DNA from: Bacillota bacterium
GTDB taxonomy: Bacteria > Bacillota > Bacilli > Paenibacillales > Paenibacillaceae
Reading direction: 5' to 3'
Length of the DNA: 64,000 nt
Assembly: GCA_023460795.1 (NCBI GenBank)
Contig: JAEWPC010000018.1
Coordinates: forward strand, 186,001-250,000
Numbering within the stretch: position 1 is the first letter of the stretch; each line of letters begins with the position of its first letter. This document shows, in pieces, positions 26,089 to 35,243 of this stretch. Position numbers and translations under genes: made by a program. A model generated the notes under the pieces. That model was not told where the DNA came from and searched no databases. It saw only the letters and a program-made list of their open reading frames with translations.

Positions 26089-26994
26089 CTAAGCAACTTG
26101 ATGCGGGGTTATCGCAAATTCTCCGAACGCTTCGACGAACTTGCCGTGATCTACGATGAAAGGCTGCTCGAACTCGTACATGATCTCTTTGATCTCCTTC
26201 ATCATCGGAATGAACAACGACAACAGCGACACCATTCCACGCGTTGAAGCGCGTACTTTAGACTTCACTCCCAATTCATCGAAGATCATCTGCAGCAGTT
26301 GGCCAGTCGTGATCGTCTCCGCGCTCGGAATATGCCAGCTTTCCCCTAAAGCGCAGTCTTCGTTCCCCAGGATCGCCAATCCTCTTGCAAAGTCTTCTAT
26401 GTACATATAAGTGTGCGGCATATGAAGATTGCCGATCACGTCAATCGGTTTCCCGCTAAGCGCGTGTCCGAACACTCTCTCGCCCATGAACGATTGCGTT
26501 ACGCCTGGACCGTAGAAGTCCGAAGCTCTCCCGATGGCAACGCGCGCTCTTCCCGCTCTATGAGCATCCAACAGTTGCTGCGCCATCCATGCCCGCGTTG
26601 TTCCCTTATGCCCTTCTGCCCGATAAGGAAGACTTTCCTTCATAGGCGCGCTCACGCGACCATACGCATACAAATTGTCCGCATAGACCAGCTTCGCGTC
26701 GGCTGCGGCGGCCCCTTCTAGAATTCCGTTCGTAATGGCCGGGAATTGCTTCGGCCAATTCAAGTATCCGGGTTGCGCGCAATGATAGACGACGGAGGCA
26801 CCCTCGCAGATCGCGATCGCTTCGACAACGTTCGAAGCATCCCCCTTGATGATGCGCACTTGCTCCTCGCCCTGAATACGCCCGCTTCGGTTCACCATCC
26901 GAATATCTTTGACACCCCTGCTTCTAAGCTCGCGCATGAGCGCCATGCCCAACGGTCCCGTACCGAAAATCACGTAAGTAAGGTTATGCATCAT
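26089..26994 (-). CDS. NAD(P)-dependent epimerase/dehydratase-like protein (extended SDR)
   Basis: A 301-residue atypical or extended SDR. YVIFGTGPLGMALMRELRSRG gives the nucleotide-binding GxGxxG-type turn, and ASVVYHCAQPGYLNWPK follows the pattern of epimerase family members after beta-4. The usual catalytic Tyr region is visible as LVYADNLYAYGR. No substrate can be assigned. The start is taken at ATG 26994 (a second ATG follows at once), with GGGGG 5 nt upstream; the frame open to 27213 has no RBS. A fragment of an FMN reductase gene follows its stop. Confidence 0.82.
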   Translation of the reverse strand: MMHNLTYVIFGTGPLGMALMRELRSRGVKDIRMVNRSGRIQGEEQVRIIKGDASNVVEAIAICEGASVVYHCAQPGYLNWPKQFPAITNGILEGAAAADAKLVYADNLYAYGRVSAPMKESLPYRAEGHKGTTRAWMAQQLLDAHRAGRARVAIGRASDFYGPGVTQSFMGERVFGHALSGKPIDVIGNLHMPHTYMYIEDFARGLAILGNEDCALGESWHIPSAETITTGQLLQMIFDELGVKSKVRASTRGMVSLLSLFIPMMKEIKEIMYEFEQPFIVDHGKFVEAFGEFAITPHQVA

Positions 26995-27139
26995 GATTAC
27001 CCCCTTCAAGATCGTCCTCAGTACCCAAGATACTGTCTGACGTAACGGGAGAGTCAATGGCAGGGCGGAAACGAGAAAGGGAGCTGCCGCGTGGGCAACC
27101 CCCTTCTCGTACAACAAGCGATCAACAACGGCTCGCGTA

Positions 27140-27352
27140 TTACGTTCTTGCGCGTGCATCATCCGTAAACAGATATCGGATACAATACAACCCGCTAATT
27201 CCAACCAAGGCATATACGATTCGACTTACCATAGAGGATTCCCGATGAGAATCGCCGCCTAACAACGTCGAGACCAAGTCCCATTCGAATAATCCGACGA
27301 GAAGCCAATTCAGGGCCCCGATAATGACGAGGGCCAACGCAAATTTACCCAA
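27140..27352 (-). CDS. DUF378 small membrane protein
   Basis: A 70-residue protein with two transmembrane helices and the DUF378 signature ALVIIGALNWLLVGLFEWDLV, then a loop and IVYALVGISGLYCIRYLF. The family (YuzA in B. subtilis) has no known function. The start is TTG 27352 with AAGGGG upstream. A paralogue is at 51978-52181. Confidence 0.85.
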   Translation of the reverse strand: MGKFALALVIIGALNWLLVGLFEWDLVSTLLGGDSHRESSMVSRIVYALVGISGLYCIRYLFTDDARART

Positions 27353-27493
27353 GCTTCTACAACCCCTTGCGACAAATTCCTACCCTTAACAATATGCGTA
27401 ACTTTCCTGAAGTCCATGCAAGGATAAGGCTAATATTTTCCGGGCTTGCCCATATTCTAGAATATGTACGCTACTAGGCGAGGGGAATCGGAT

Positions 27494-28030
27494 ATGAAGC
27501 TTTCGTTCAGATGGTTGAACGCGTTCGGCTTGGCTGTCGTCATAGTGGTTAATTTCCTGGCAGACCGGATTCCGATCGGGGGAAAGACAACCGGCGAAAT
27601 CGCGGCAGAGTATCCCGTGCTCATCCAACCGGCGCCGTACGCCTTCGGAATTTGGCTCGTCATATACGCGCTTCTGACCGGATTGATCATCTATTCCTTT
27701 ACTCCTCAAGGAAGAGAAAGCCGCGCCGTTGCCTGATGGATCTGCGTAGCCAGCATCGTCAATGTCGCCGTGGCGCTATATGCGGTGGGGTGGGAAGGTT
27801 ACGGCCTCTCGCCCGAGACGTGGACGCTAATTATGCTGACGATGGTGGTTCTCCTAGCGCTCGGTATCGGCCTTCGTTACCGCGATCCGTTCTTTATGGC
27901 CGTGTTCGTCTGGGCGATCATCGCGATTGGAGTCGCCAACCAGGCGACCCATTTCGGCATATCCATATATTGTTACGTATGCGCAATGCTGCTTCTGGCG
28001 GCAATCGCGGCCGTTGCCGCGCGCAAGTAG
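27494..28030 (+). pseudogene. TspO/MBR-like tryptophan-rich membrane protein interrupted by an in-frame TGA
   Basis: From ATG 27494 (AGGGGA upstream) the frame encodes WLNAFGLAVVIVVNFLADR..., PAPYAFGIWLVIYALLTGL, and meets TGA at 27734-27736. The same frame stays open to 28030 and continues the homology with WICVASIVNVAVALYAVGW and three more helices. The joined product of about 178 residues has the multi-helix layout of tryptophan-rich sensory proteins of the TspO-like group. The base after the TGA starts TGG, so a single TGG-to-TGA change would explain it. Either a recent nonsense mutation or a sequencing error; I treat it as broken. Confidence 0.75.
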
Positions 28031-28049
28031 CCGATGTATTCAATAACTG

Positions 28050-28955
28050 TCACTCTAGCTGTGTATTATCCTCATTCACCGGCGTACATGATTGGATAGC
28101 AATGTATATATCGGTTTCGGAATCTTCGTTATCCCCACCTAGAAACCTCTCACCGTACAACTCAAACCCGTCATTTTCAGCGAGTTCATATCCCGAATTC
28201 TGGAGCCATGAAGTATGGATATAATCGAATGCGTTTCCCATGGAGTCCAGTTTACCTTTGTGAGTAACAACGACGTACTGGGCAGAGGGCACCGTCTTGA
28301 TTTCCATGCCGGCAGGAATATCATCGCAATGCTCCACGGGAACACAAGCCCAATAGGTAAACCATTCATCTACGTAGTTATCGCTGTATTCGCTGATCCC
28401 GTACATGTCGTAGTTGTTCAATCGATGCTTGACCTCATTAACTCTTGGAATAAATCTCTGCCAAAGCTCGGGTATCTGATCGTCGGCCATTCTTGTTTCC
28501 ACTTTCATCCCCACTACCTTGAACGAGTCTTTAACGATAACTCTTGGCTCCATAGGCATTCCTCCATATAAGTGCTGTATTCTCTCTTCAGAAATGATGG
28601 GTTCTTCCTTTAATTGCAGCCGCCGGTTGGCTTTCCGGTACTGACCGGGATTCATGCCGAACATCTTCTTGAAAGCTCTGGTGAATGACTCCTGAGACTC
28701 GAACTGATAGTCGAGCGCAATAGCGAGAATTCCAGCCTTCGTTCCTAGCAGATCATATGAAGCTTTGGTCAGCCTGCGCCTTCGAACATAGTCGGCCAAT
28801 GATTGTCCAATCAACGCTTGAAATATCCGGTGAAAATGATACTTGGAGAACCCGGCTGCACCGGCAGCGTCTTCAAGCCAAATCTCTTTATTCAAGTTGC
28901 TTTCCACATATAGAATCGCCTTGTGAATACTCTCGGAATAATTCGTGTTCTCCAC
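28050..28955 (-). CDS. AraC-family regulator fused to a GyrI-like effector domain
   Basis: A 301-residue protein with an N-terminal AraC HTH (residues 8-105; WLEDAAGAAGFSKYHFHRIFQ, YQFESQESFTRAFKKMFGMNPGQYR) and a C-terminal GyrI-like ligand domain (about 130-295; EPRVIVKDSFKVVGMKVETR, closing in DIYIAIQS). This is the Rob/SoxS-like order found in BltR-independent drug-sensing regulators. The start is not certain: GTG 28955 overlaps its own AAAGGAG. The binding domain resembles the stand-alone protein at 6971-7447 only in fold. Targets unknown. Confidence 0.88.
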   Translation of the reverse strand: MENTNYSESIHKAILYVESNLNKEIWLEDAAGAAGFSKYHFHRIFQALIGQSLADYVRRRRLTKASYDLLGTKAGILAIALDYQFESQESFTRAFKKMFGMNPGQYRKANRRLQLKEEPIISEERIQHLYGGMPMEPRVIVKDSFKVVGMKVETRMADDQIPELWQRFIPRVNEVKHRLNNYDMYGISEYSDNYVDEWFTYWACVPVEHCDDIPAGMEIKTVPSAQYVVVTHKGKLDSMGNAFDYIHTSWLQNSGYELAENDGFELYGERFLGGDNEDSETDIYIAIQSCTPVNEDNTQLE

Positions 28956-29058
28956 TCCTTTCGCTTCACTTGATATCCTTAATTATACAGATTGGTTAGT
29001 GGGTGTTTTGATTATTGTTGCGAACTATTCGGAGAAAGCAGGCTGTTAAACGAGAAGG

Positions 29059-29108
29059 CAAAAAAGGGCTGCAGCGGCTTTGCCTACCGGCAACCCGTCA
29101 CAGCCCTT
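29059..29108 (-). terminator. Terminator downstream of the 29249-29836 gene
   Basis: AAGGGCTG pairs with CAGCCCTT across a GC-rich loop, and a run of A on the plus strand gives TTTTTTGCC on the transcript. It could also act on the opposite strand for nothing obvious. Confidence 0.7.
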
Positions 29109-29248
29109 AAACTAGCCTCCGATTCACTTTGCCAAAGTTCTTAATACTTGGAACAAGAATCTAATGCATGGTCCAGTATACCCTGCTCTATTAAAGCTAC
29201 CTATGAGGTATACATCTAAGCCCGGATTATAGAGCATATAGGAGGCTT

Positions 29249-29836
29249 TTAGAGTGAAATGAACCATGGAAGAGTGTTCATAAACAATAGCGCAAAGATA
29301 GCCGCTACAATAACAACCAATAATGTTAGCCTTAGAATAACGTGCCACATGGCGGATCGCCACTGATTCGAAGAAGAATCGAACCTGGCTCGTAGTTTGC
29401 CGGAAATAGAATTGTTATCCGGGTTGCGAGTATTGTAGACGATTTCCACATTATTTCTGTTTTTCAGACCAACAGCATGCACTAGAAACTTCGTATATTT
29501 GCGATTATTCAACTTGAAACTATAACGGTAAAGGGATAGCTTACCCGTGTAGCCTGAATTCATGTCATAGCTTTCTTCAGTTTGCTTAACGACCATCACT
29601 TGGCGGAACTCCCCATATCTTAAGAGAGCTAGACGTTTTATTGCCCGATACCCCGCCCATAGTGCGAGTACGACTACAATGATCATTAAATTGTTGCTAC
29701 CTGAATTGTCGGCATCGTCTAATTGTTTGAGATCGTAAAGAGTTGTTGCGATGCCAAAGAGCCACAGTAATAACCAGAATGAACAAGCCACTCCAACTAC
29801 TGCCGACCAATGTAGCCTTCTTTTAACCGTTGTCAT
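29249..29836 (-). CDS. DUF3592-like membrane protein
   Basis: A 195-residue protein with a hydrophobic N-terminus (WSAVVGVACSFWLLLWLFG), a second helix (NLMIIVVVLALWAGYRAIK), a soluble beta-rich stretch (YTGKLSLYRYSFKLNNRKYTKF) and a C-terminal helix (ILRLTLLVVIVAAIFALLF). The soluble part with 'VEIVYNTRNPDNN' resembles DUF3592 proteins, whose role is unknown. The gene is preceded by GGAGG and followed by a clear hairpin. No partner gene is evident. Confidence 0.7.
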   Translation of the reverse strand: MTTVKRRLHWSAVVGVACSFWLLLWLFGIATTLYDLKQLDDADNSGSNNLMIIVVVLALWAGYRAIKRLALLRYGEFRQVMVVKQTEESYDMNSGYTGKLSLYRYSFKLNNRKYTKFLVHAVGLKNRNNVEIVYNTRNPDNNSISGKLRARFDSSSNQWRSAMWHVILRLTLLVVIVAAIFALLFMNTLPWFISL

Positions 29837-29988
29837 CCGCTTCCTCCATTTAGAATCATTGTTTTCGTAGAGTTTAAAACAAGTTTAATCTTGTTGGCAA
29901 TCACTGTATTTAACGATATAACGCTTGTTACCTACCCATGTGATCTAAACTTCTTCCGAAAATGCAAGCAATTCCATAGATAACCGCG

Positions 29989-30018
29989 CAAAAAAACCGG
30001 TCCTCATACGACCGGCTC
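29989..30018 (-). terminator. Terminator of the three-gene LRR operon
   Basis: AGCCGGTC pairs with GACCGGTT across GTATGAG, followed by TTTTTTTGCGC on the minus strand. The flank ATGCAAGCA...CCGCGCAAAAAAA also occurs at about 3938-3970. Confidence 0.85.
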
Positions 30019-30038
30019 TCGTTCTGCTGCCGATGCCA

Positions 30039-30794
30039 TTACTCCTTTACTCGCGCATTCACCTCATCCACCGTCTCAAGTACATGAAGTCCGCTCCCTG
30101 CAATCCGCAGCATCGTTGACCCGTTATCGAAATCTACCTTGGGCTCGATGGCTTCAATCGCTTGCACATCTATCCCGAATTCCAATATTTGATTATCCCA
30201 ATTTCCTCCTGCAACCCTGACAGTCGCAGGAATCCATCGCCGGGAACCGCACATTCCGAGCAGTGCATCAAGAGGGATTGGCACCTTCAAAGTGCTATTG
30301 TTAACATACGTTGAATCTTTGGCGAATCCTTGACGCTGATACCCTCCCCACACCTTGTCCCTATTCAATCGAACATGATCAATGGCAGTAAAGGAATTGA
30401 ATCGGCGATCCATTTCATTGCGATCAAGCATCGTATATAACACTCTATAATCCGTAAGATGGACCTGCGCCTGCAAGTCTTCTGTCAGCTCGATGCCCAA
30501 TATTGCGTTCATATGGTAATACCCTGAAATTTTCTCTTCATCGATTGGAATATAGACCGCTTGATCCAACTGCTCGGCGAAAAAAGCCAGCGGTTCCAGC
30601 GTCACGAACTCGTCTCCTCGAAACGTGCATACCCGTACCCATGTTCGTTGCTGAGAGGATTCATCCCGGACCACGCTGGATATTGCACTCTCCGCTAAAT
30701 TGATCTGGATTCTCTCTTCCTTGCCTTTAATAAACCTGCATGCCGAAAACTCGATTGTATTCTTCACATCGTCCACGGCCTTCCCCTCACTCAT
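30039..30794 (-). CDS. Hypothetical protein, last gene of the LRR operon
   Basis: A 251-residue soluble protein I do not recognise. It has no signal peptide or membrane segment and is rich in beta-prone stretches (WVRVCTFRGDEFVTLEPLAFF; KVPIPLDALLGMCG; RWIPATVRVAGGNWDNQILEFGIDV). The ATG at 30794 overlaps the stop of the gene before it, so they are translationally coupled. A GTG a few codons in, behind GAGGGGAAGG, is an alternative start. Context groups it with two other proteins of unknown function; a shared role, perhaps in a contact or toxin-immunity type system, is only a guess. Confidence 0.75.
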   Translation of the reverse strand: MSEGKAVDDVKNTIEFSACRFIKGKEERIQINLAESAISSVVRDESSQQRTWVRVCTFRGDEFVTLEPLAFFAEQLDQAVYIPIDEEKISGYYHMNAILGIELTEDLQAQVHLTDYRVLYTMLDRNEMDRRFNSFTAIDHVRLNRDKVWGGYQRQGFAKDSTYVNNSTLKVPIPLDALLGMCGSRRWIPATVRVAGGNWDNQILEFGIDVQAIEAIEPKVDFDNGSTMLRIAGSGLHVLETVDEVNARVKE

Positions 30795-31380
30795 TCGTCC
30801 AGAAAATCAAGAACAGATTGCCGTATATCCCGACGACTGCCGGATAGGAGTTGCTTGTAGAGGCGTGAGCGATTGCTGCGTCCAAATTCGGCTCCGTCGG
30901 AGCAATATTCGCGTAATATCGCACCGAACGCCCCCAGTCGCTCTTGAAGAGGCAAGCGTGGATCGCTTTATAGGCCTTCACCGCATGCCCTTCCGCTTCT
31001 TCGGTCTCTTCCCATAATCGCTCATACACGCGGCGGGCAACATGCGACTCGATCGGGTGGAACGGAAGCTCAGTAATGAAATACCACATAATCGATTCAT
31101 CGATGTGAAGCGTCAGTTCCGCGTCGACGACCACTTCGATCAGAGCCTGTACGTGCTCCATTGGCGCATTCGCAATCGAGTCGTATTGGGCGGCCAAGTT
31201 ATATTTGTCCACCTCGTCTGAGTGGTAGAGATGTGCTGCCCCAAGTTGATTCAAATCGAAAGCCTTAACCCACAATCCGCTGTTATACGGGTACATATAA
31301 CTATTAATGGCTCGATACTGCTCGGCTGCCTTGTCCGGCAGAACAACGGTTGGATAGGTTTTAAGATTGGCGTTTGTCAT
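30787..31380 (-). CDS. Hypothetical protein, middle gene of the LRR operon
   Basis: A 197-residue soluble, acidic, helix-rich protein of unknown family (YRAINSYMYPYNSGLWVKAF; HVARRVYERLWEETEEAEGHAVKAY). ATG 31380 lies behind GGAGAG, inside the 3' end of the LRR gene (20-nt overlap), and its stop overlaps the next start by 8 nt. The tight overlap on both sides argues that the three proteins are made together. No motif gives a function. Confidence 0.75.
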   Translation of the reverse strand: MTNANLKTYPTVVLPDKAAEQYRAINSYMYPYNSGLWVKAFDLNQLGAAHLYHSDEVDKYNLAAQYDSIANAPMEHVQALIEVVVDAELTLHIDESIMWYFITELPFHPIESHVARRVYERLWEETEEAEGHAVKAYKAIHACLFKSDWGRSVRYYANIAPTEPNLDAAIAHASTSNSYPAVVGIYGNLFLIFWTNE

Positions 31381-32527
31381 ATGGGCTCTCCAATCTATAG
31401 AATTTCTTGAACCACAGCTCCTTAGCCTCATCGACCGTGTCGCCTAGCGCGCACAAACCATTTTTGTCGACAACATAGGCAACCACATGAGGCATCGACA
31501 TCCGCGGCTCCCCATCTTTAATCCCATAGAACAAACTGCCCCGATAGATATCCCACTCTTCCGCCTGATCATGGGCATCAACGAACAGCACGATATCATC
31601 TACGCACTTCACCTTATATGTCGTGCCGTAGATCGTAAGCGACGCAAGCGACGCGCACCCCTGGAAGACCCCGTCCGCCATGTAGTCGAGAGAATTCGGA
31701 AGTTCTACGGTCGTTAGCGACTTACAGTCCTCGAAAGCCGCATATTCGATGGATGTAACCGAGTCGGGAATGACGATGCTCGATAAAGCGGTGCACGAAT
31801 TAAAAGTTAACCTATCTATGCAAGCAATCGAGTTCGGAAGTTCAACATTCGTCAGCGCCTTGCATTCGAAGAACGCCCATTGTCCGATGTGCGTAACGGA
31901 GCTAGGGATTGTAATCGCTGTTAACGAAACGCACCATTCGAATGCGCTATCGCCGATATGCGTAACAGAATCCGGAATCCGGACATGGCGAAGAGAAGAG
32001 CAGTCAGCGAATAGGTTGTCGCCGAGTCGCGTGATCGTGTCAGGCACTTCGATGTCCGTCAACGCTTCGCAACCGTCGAATGCCGCTTCGCCGATCGAAA
32101 TAACGGAATGAGGAATCGTCAGGCTCGTCAATGATTTGCATTCATAAAAAGCACAATCGCCAATATGCGTAACGGAAGCCGGGAGATCAACGGTAGTTAA
32201 CGCTTCGCAACCACGAAACAAGCCTGGGCTAATTCGTTTAATAGAATCCGGGATGCTTACCCTCGTTAGAGACTTGCATCTTGCGAACGCCCCATCGCCG
32301 ATCTGCGATACGGAATTAGGAATTTCAATGCTTGTTAGCGAATCGCACCATTCGAATGCCTCCTCGCCAATAGTCGTAACAGAATCCGGGATAAATAGGC
32401 TCGTTAAAGAATAGCATCGTTGAAAGGCCCAATTCCCGATCCGAGTAACTGTATCCGGGATCTCGCATCTTCCGTCCACAAGGTCGCTCTGTTGCACCTT
32501 AATAAGGGTATCATGGCGTATTTCCAA
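31361..32527 (-). CDS. BspA-like leucine-rich-repeat protein (LRR_5)
   Basis: A 388-residue protein. Residues 20-300 are about twelve 23-residue BspA-type leucine-rich repeats, each like 'IPDSVTxIGxxAFxxCxSLTxVxIP'. The last 90 residues are a separate domain (WDIYRGSLFYGIKDGE; VVAYVVDKNGLCALGDTVDEAKELWF). There is no signal peptide, unusual for this largely surface-exposed family, so it is probably cytosolic and a protein-binding scaffold. TTG 32527 has GGAGGAG 7 nt upstream. It heads a three-gene overlapping operon closed by the terminator at 29989-30018. Confidence 0.88.
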   Translation of the reverse strand: MEIRHDTLIKVQQSDLVDGRCEIPDTVTRIGNWAFQRCYSLTSLFIPDSVTTIGEEAFEWCDSLTSIEIPNSVSQIGDGAFARCKSLTRVSIPDSIKRISPGLFRGCEALTTVDLPASVTHIGDCAFYECKSLTSLTIPHSVISIGEAAFDGCEALTDIEVPDTITRLGDNLFADCSSLRHVRIPDSVTHIGDSAFEWCVSLTAITIPSSVTHIGQWAFFECKALTNVELPNSIACIDRLTFNSCTALSSIVIPDSVTSIEYAAFEDCKSLTTVELPNSLDYMADGVFQGCASLASLTIYGTTYKVKCVDDIVLFVDAHDQAEEWDIYRGSLFYGIKDGEPRMSMPHVVAYVVDKNGLCALGDTVDEAKELWFKKFYRLESPYDKRQS

Positions 32528-33012
32528 ATGTAGACTCCTCCCTCTCCGACGATCGAAGCCGCCTCAGCATCGGAATGCAACGTTCGGAATGGAAGGAAGG
32601 ACCCGGCGACAGATCGCTCACCTTCCAAACAGCAGGAAAGCTTCTGGATATTGAACGGTATTTGGCTCCTGCCGATTGCGAATTTTCTATGCGCGAGTAC
32701 GAAGCCGATAAATAAAGCGCGTGAGGTCCGCTCATTGTATAAAACGTTTTCCAAAATAGTATAGCATGTCAAATATGGATGATAAATCAAAATGTACTTG
32801 GCGGCAGATTGCTTTCATGCATCACCAAAAGAGCAGAGAGCAGTGCAGACTTCCAAGCTTGATCCACTCAAGCTGCTCATCCAACAGCTGATGAGGGAAT
32901 TTAACTACCACTAAAACGTATAAAATAACCACCTCATTTCGTCGATAAATAAAGTGGTTCTTAATAATGGGAATTATTCTCTTGTTATTCATTTCAGAGA
33001 GGAGAAAGATAA
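32528..33012. other. 485-bp non-coding interval
   Basis: Short frames here (32404-32790 and 32511-32735, minus) have poor composition and no convincing RBS, so I do not call genes. The minus strand holds a possible LRR-operon promoter region (TATACT and TATACA boxes near 32740-32765) without a clean -35. Near 32930-32962 AACCAC and GTGGTT form a weak hairpin before the SLH gene, whose RBS is GAGAGGAG. Confidence 0.4.
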
Positions 33013-34035
33013 ATGCGGGTCCGCAAAAATTTAACCATTATAAGCCTTTTTATCATTATTAATTGGACAGCATCTCATTCTTTTGCTAGTGCATCTCATT
33101 TTTCCGATACTAAAAAACATTGGGCAGCAGTTGCCATAGAATGGGCCATTTCCAATAAGATTACGCAAGGGTATCCAGACGGTACGTTTAAACCGGATAG
33201 CAAAGTTTCTGAAGCGGAATTCCTTGTTATGTTTATTCGTGCTTACGAAACTGTCCCCGAGTTTGATAACGAAAACCGTCGACATTGGGCTGATAATTAT
33301 TATAAAATCGCAGAACGTCTAAATTATCCCGTAAACGGTATTCAGAATATAGACAACCGAAACAAACCCCTTACTCGCGAGAAAGTAGCTGAAATCCTGA
33401 CTGCTGCGGATGGTTACAACTATTCAGGTGACAATGCTATACAATACGTCCTTGGAAGCGAGTACTCACGTGGCATAGATTCCCAAAACATCACGATAGC
33501 GAACTTCAAGGGCAATGAATACCTGACACGCGCTGAGGCTGTGCAATTTATCAAGAATGCTAAAGAAAACGGACTGAAAGAATTATTGGAAAATCCCGAA
33601 GAACCATCCGACCCTTGGCTTTTGTCGATCATGTTTATTCCAGAGACTTCATTGACTCCTACTCTACTGACTCAAAAGATTTTAGATGCAGTATTACCTC
33701 TTCAGTCCTCAAATTATCAAGTTCAGTATAGTCAATACAACATCATTGTTGATGACCTTACAAACAATCGCATTGCAGCAAGTTTTGATGATTATACAGA
33801 AAACGCACTCCGTGACAATTTTATTCGAATTTATGATGCCAAAAACGAAGATGACGTCACCTTAGGTTTAGTAATGGCAAAGGCAGCCGGTCTCGACATA
33901 ACCCCTGATATTGTGGCAAAAGTAATTGAACACTCTGAAACCTCCGAGTACATGTACGAAGGTGATAATTATTTGGTGGCACTTGATCAACATATATATA
34001 AAGGCAGCGTGCTTATTCTTTTCAATGACGAATAA
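33013..34035 (+). CDS. Secreted SLH-domain protein
   Basis: A 340-residue exported protein. A signal peptide (NLTIISLFIIINWTASHSFA) is followed by SLH repeats: HFSDTKKHWAAVAIEWAISNKITQGYPDGTFKPD is the best one, with RRHWADNYYKIAERLNYPVNG and LTREKVAEIL and YLTRAEAVQF as weaker ones. SLH domains anchor to pyruvylated cell-wall polymer. Residues 200-340 form an alpha/beta domain I do not recognise (LQSSNYQVQYSQYNIIVDD; KAAGLDITPDIVAKVIEHS). GAGAGGAG precedes ATG 33013. Base composition is AT-rich compared with the genes to its left, so it may belong to the accessory region. Confidence 0.85.
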   Translation: MRVRKNLTIISLFIIINWTASHSFASASHFSDTKKHWAAVAIEWAISNKITQGYPDGTFKPDSKVSEAEFLVMFIRAYETVPEFDNENRRHWADNYYKIAERLNYPVNGIQNIDNRNKPLTREKVAEILTAADGYNYSGDNAIQYVLGSEYSRGIDSQNITIANFKGNEYLTRAEAVQFIKNAKENGLKELLENPEEPSDPWLLSIMFIPETSLTPTLLTQKILDAVLPLQSSNYQVQYSQYNIIVDDLTNNRIAASFDDYTENALRDNFIRIYDAKNEDDVTLGLVMAKAAGLDITPDIVAKVIEHSETSEYMYEGDNYLVALDQHIYKGSVLILFNDE

Positions 34036-34087
34036 TTATCTCGGATTTCGTCTACATATAAAAATACAGAGTCACGGCACTTAGTTG

Positions 34088-34467
34088 ATATGCTCCCCTT
34101 TAAGTAGACAGGTGAAATAATAAAACCTGTTGCTTAAAAGGGGAGCTTTCTGTTGGGCACAAAAAATGAATATAGCGGATTAGAAAAGTTAGAGGCTATA
34201 AGGGAGTTAGAAGACGGGCGTAATTCTCAGAGAAAAATAGCCCAGAAGTACAACGTGAACATCAGTACGTTGGAAAAGTGGTGACGAAAATACGAACAGT
34301 ACGGTATTCAAGGATTAGAGATCCGCACCCGCAATAACAGTTACTCTGCGGAACTTAAGATTGAGGCTGTTAAAGATTATTTGACGGGCAACTATTCGCA
34401 TAATCAAATTATTAAAAAGTATAAAATCGCAAGTACAACTCAACTTATCGATTGGATACGCAAGTAA
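34088..34467 (+). mobile_element. Truncated IS3-family insertion sequence (left end and orfA remnant)
   Basis: The left end has a large hairpin: GCTCCCCTTTAAG (34092-34104) against CTTAAAAGGGGAGC (34133-34146). Directly after it a TTG-started frame (34153-34467) encodes an IS3 OrfA-like helix-turn-helix protein: EYSGLEKLEAIRELEDG, AQKYNVNISTLEKW, then an in-frame TGA, RKYEQYGIQGLEIR. The TGA replaces the second Trp of the family's WxxKY motif. orfB and the right end are missing; the sequence runs straight into a broken FG-GAP-like gene at 34468. Confidence 0.75.
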
Positions 34468-34469
34468 TA

Positions 34470-34902
34470 TTTCATCTTGTTCAGTTTGCTGACAACCTCA
34501 ACTTTGTAATTGTCCTGGAAAGCCACCGTGTATGGATAGAGCTCATTATACGCCTTGTAGTTGAAAATGATTTGCGCAACGTTATTTAAGTACGAGTATA
34601 CAAAGTGATACATGATCCCTCCGCTCCCGCCGGAATTGATGCTGATCTGAATTCCATTAACCTTGTTTCCGGTAAAGTCGCCTAAAAAAGCCCGCATTAT
34701 CCTGTAATGACGCATAGGTTACTCTGCCATTGCTTCCGACTTGCACGACCAACGTGATTTGTTGAATAAACGGACTGTCTGGGATCCGAACCCCAGTAAG
34801 ATACACGTTGTCAGATACCCCATCTCCCGTCACATCTCCCTGTGCATACGCTACGATACTCGGATGGCTCGTTACTAGACCACGATAATAATGATAACTC
34901 AT
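34470..34902 (-). pseudogene. Broken paralogue of the FG-GAP-like gene, cut by IS remnant
   Basis: The minus strand reads SYHYYRGLVTSHPSIVAYAQ and GDVTGDGVSDNVYLTGVRIP, then frameshifts near 34690 (a small deletion after LQDNAG) and continues as LGDFTGNKVNGIQISINSGG to NKMKY. It matches residues 1 to about 155 of the 10530-11267 protein. The last third is absent, replaced by the IS remnant. The 80 bp upstream is also homologous to that upstream of the intact copy. Confidence 0.85.
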
Positions 34903-34998
34903 CCCGATATCTCCCTTTTATGAATAACCTGGTGTTTAGCCTAGTTTTAATAATATGGGTACTTTATGCATACATTTACTGCGCAATGGGATCGACAA

Positions 34999-35148
34999 GT
35001 CCACTCCGTCTTGACTCCGAAATAAAAAAATACATCGCCAGAGTATACAGCCCCTGTGGCGTATTCAAATTTAGAACTTCTTCAACCCTTGCTCTTCTCC
35101 AATTGCGATCGGGTTCACGCTGTACGAAATCAAATCACTCCAACTGTC
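34999..35148 (-). repeat. Sulfurtransferase 3'-end copy R1 (tail, hairpin, GTTGACT pair)
   Basis: The minus strand encodes DSWSDLISYSVNPIAIGEEQ followed by GLKKF and a stop (35148-35071), matching the intact gene's SWSDWISYSNNPIATGNEEN tail. A terminator hairpin follows (35022-35063, TACATCGCCA...) and then a degraded paired repeat (34999-35016). No upstream sulfurtransferase sequence is present. It is the outermost and most diverged copy, so possibly the original chromosomal gene end. Confidence 0.85.
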
Positions 35149-35243
35149 ATGTCGATAAATTTACTTTAAATAAGTATTAGAAGGAATTATGAGGAAATAT
35201 GTAGAAAACTATTTCAATAAACCGTTCATTGGGGGGAGTACTA

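Noticed and set aside
27734..27736. TGA read as tryptophan (code change)
   Set aside because: All other genes end or read normally with the standard code; a point mutation or error is simpler.
32404..32790. Minus-strand frames upstream of the LRR gene
   Set aside because: Start without RBS, composition unlike neighbours, overlap of the LRR start; more likely leader or non-coding.
32928..32965. AACCAC/GTGGTT pairing as a riboswitch before the SLH gene
   Set aside because: Only six base pairs and no conserved aptamer features that I can see.
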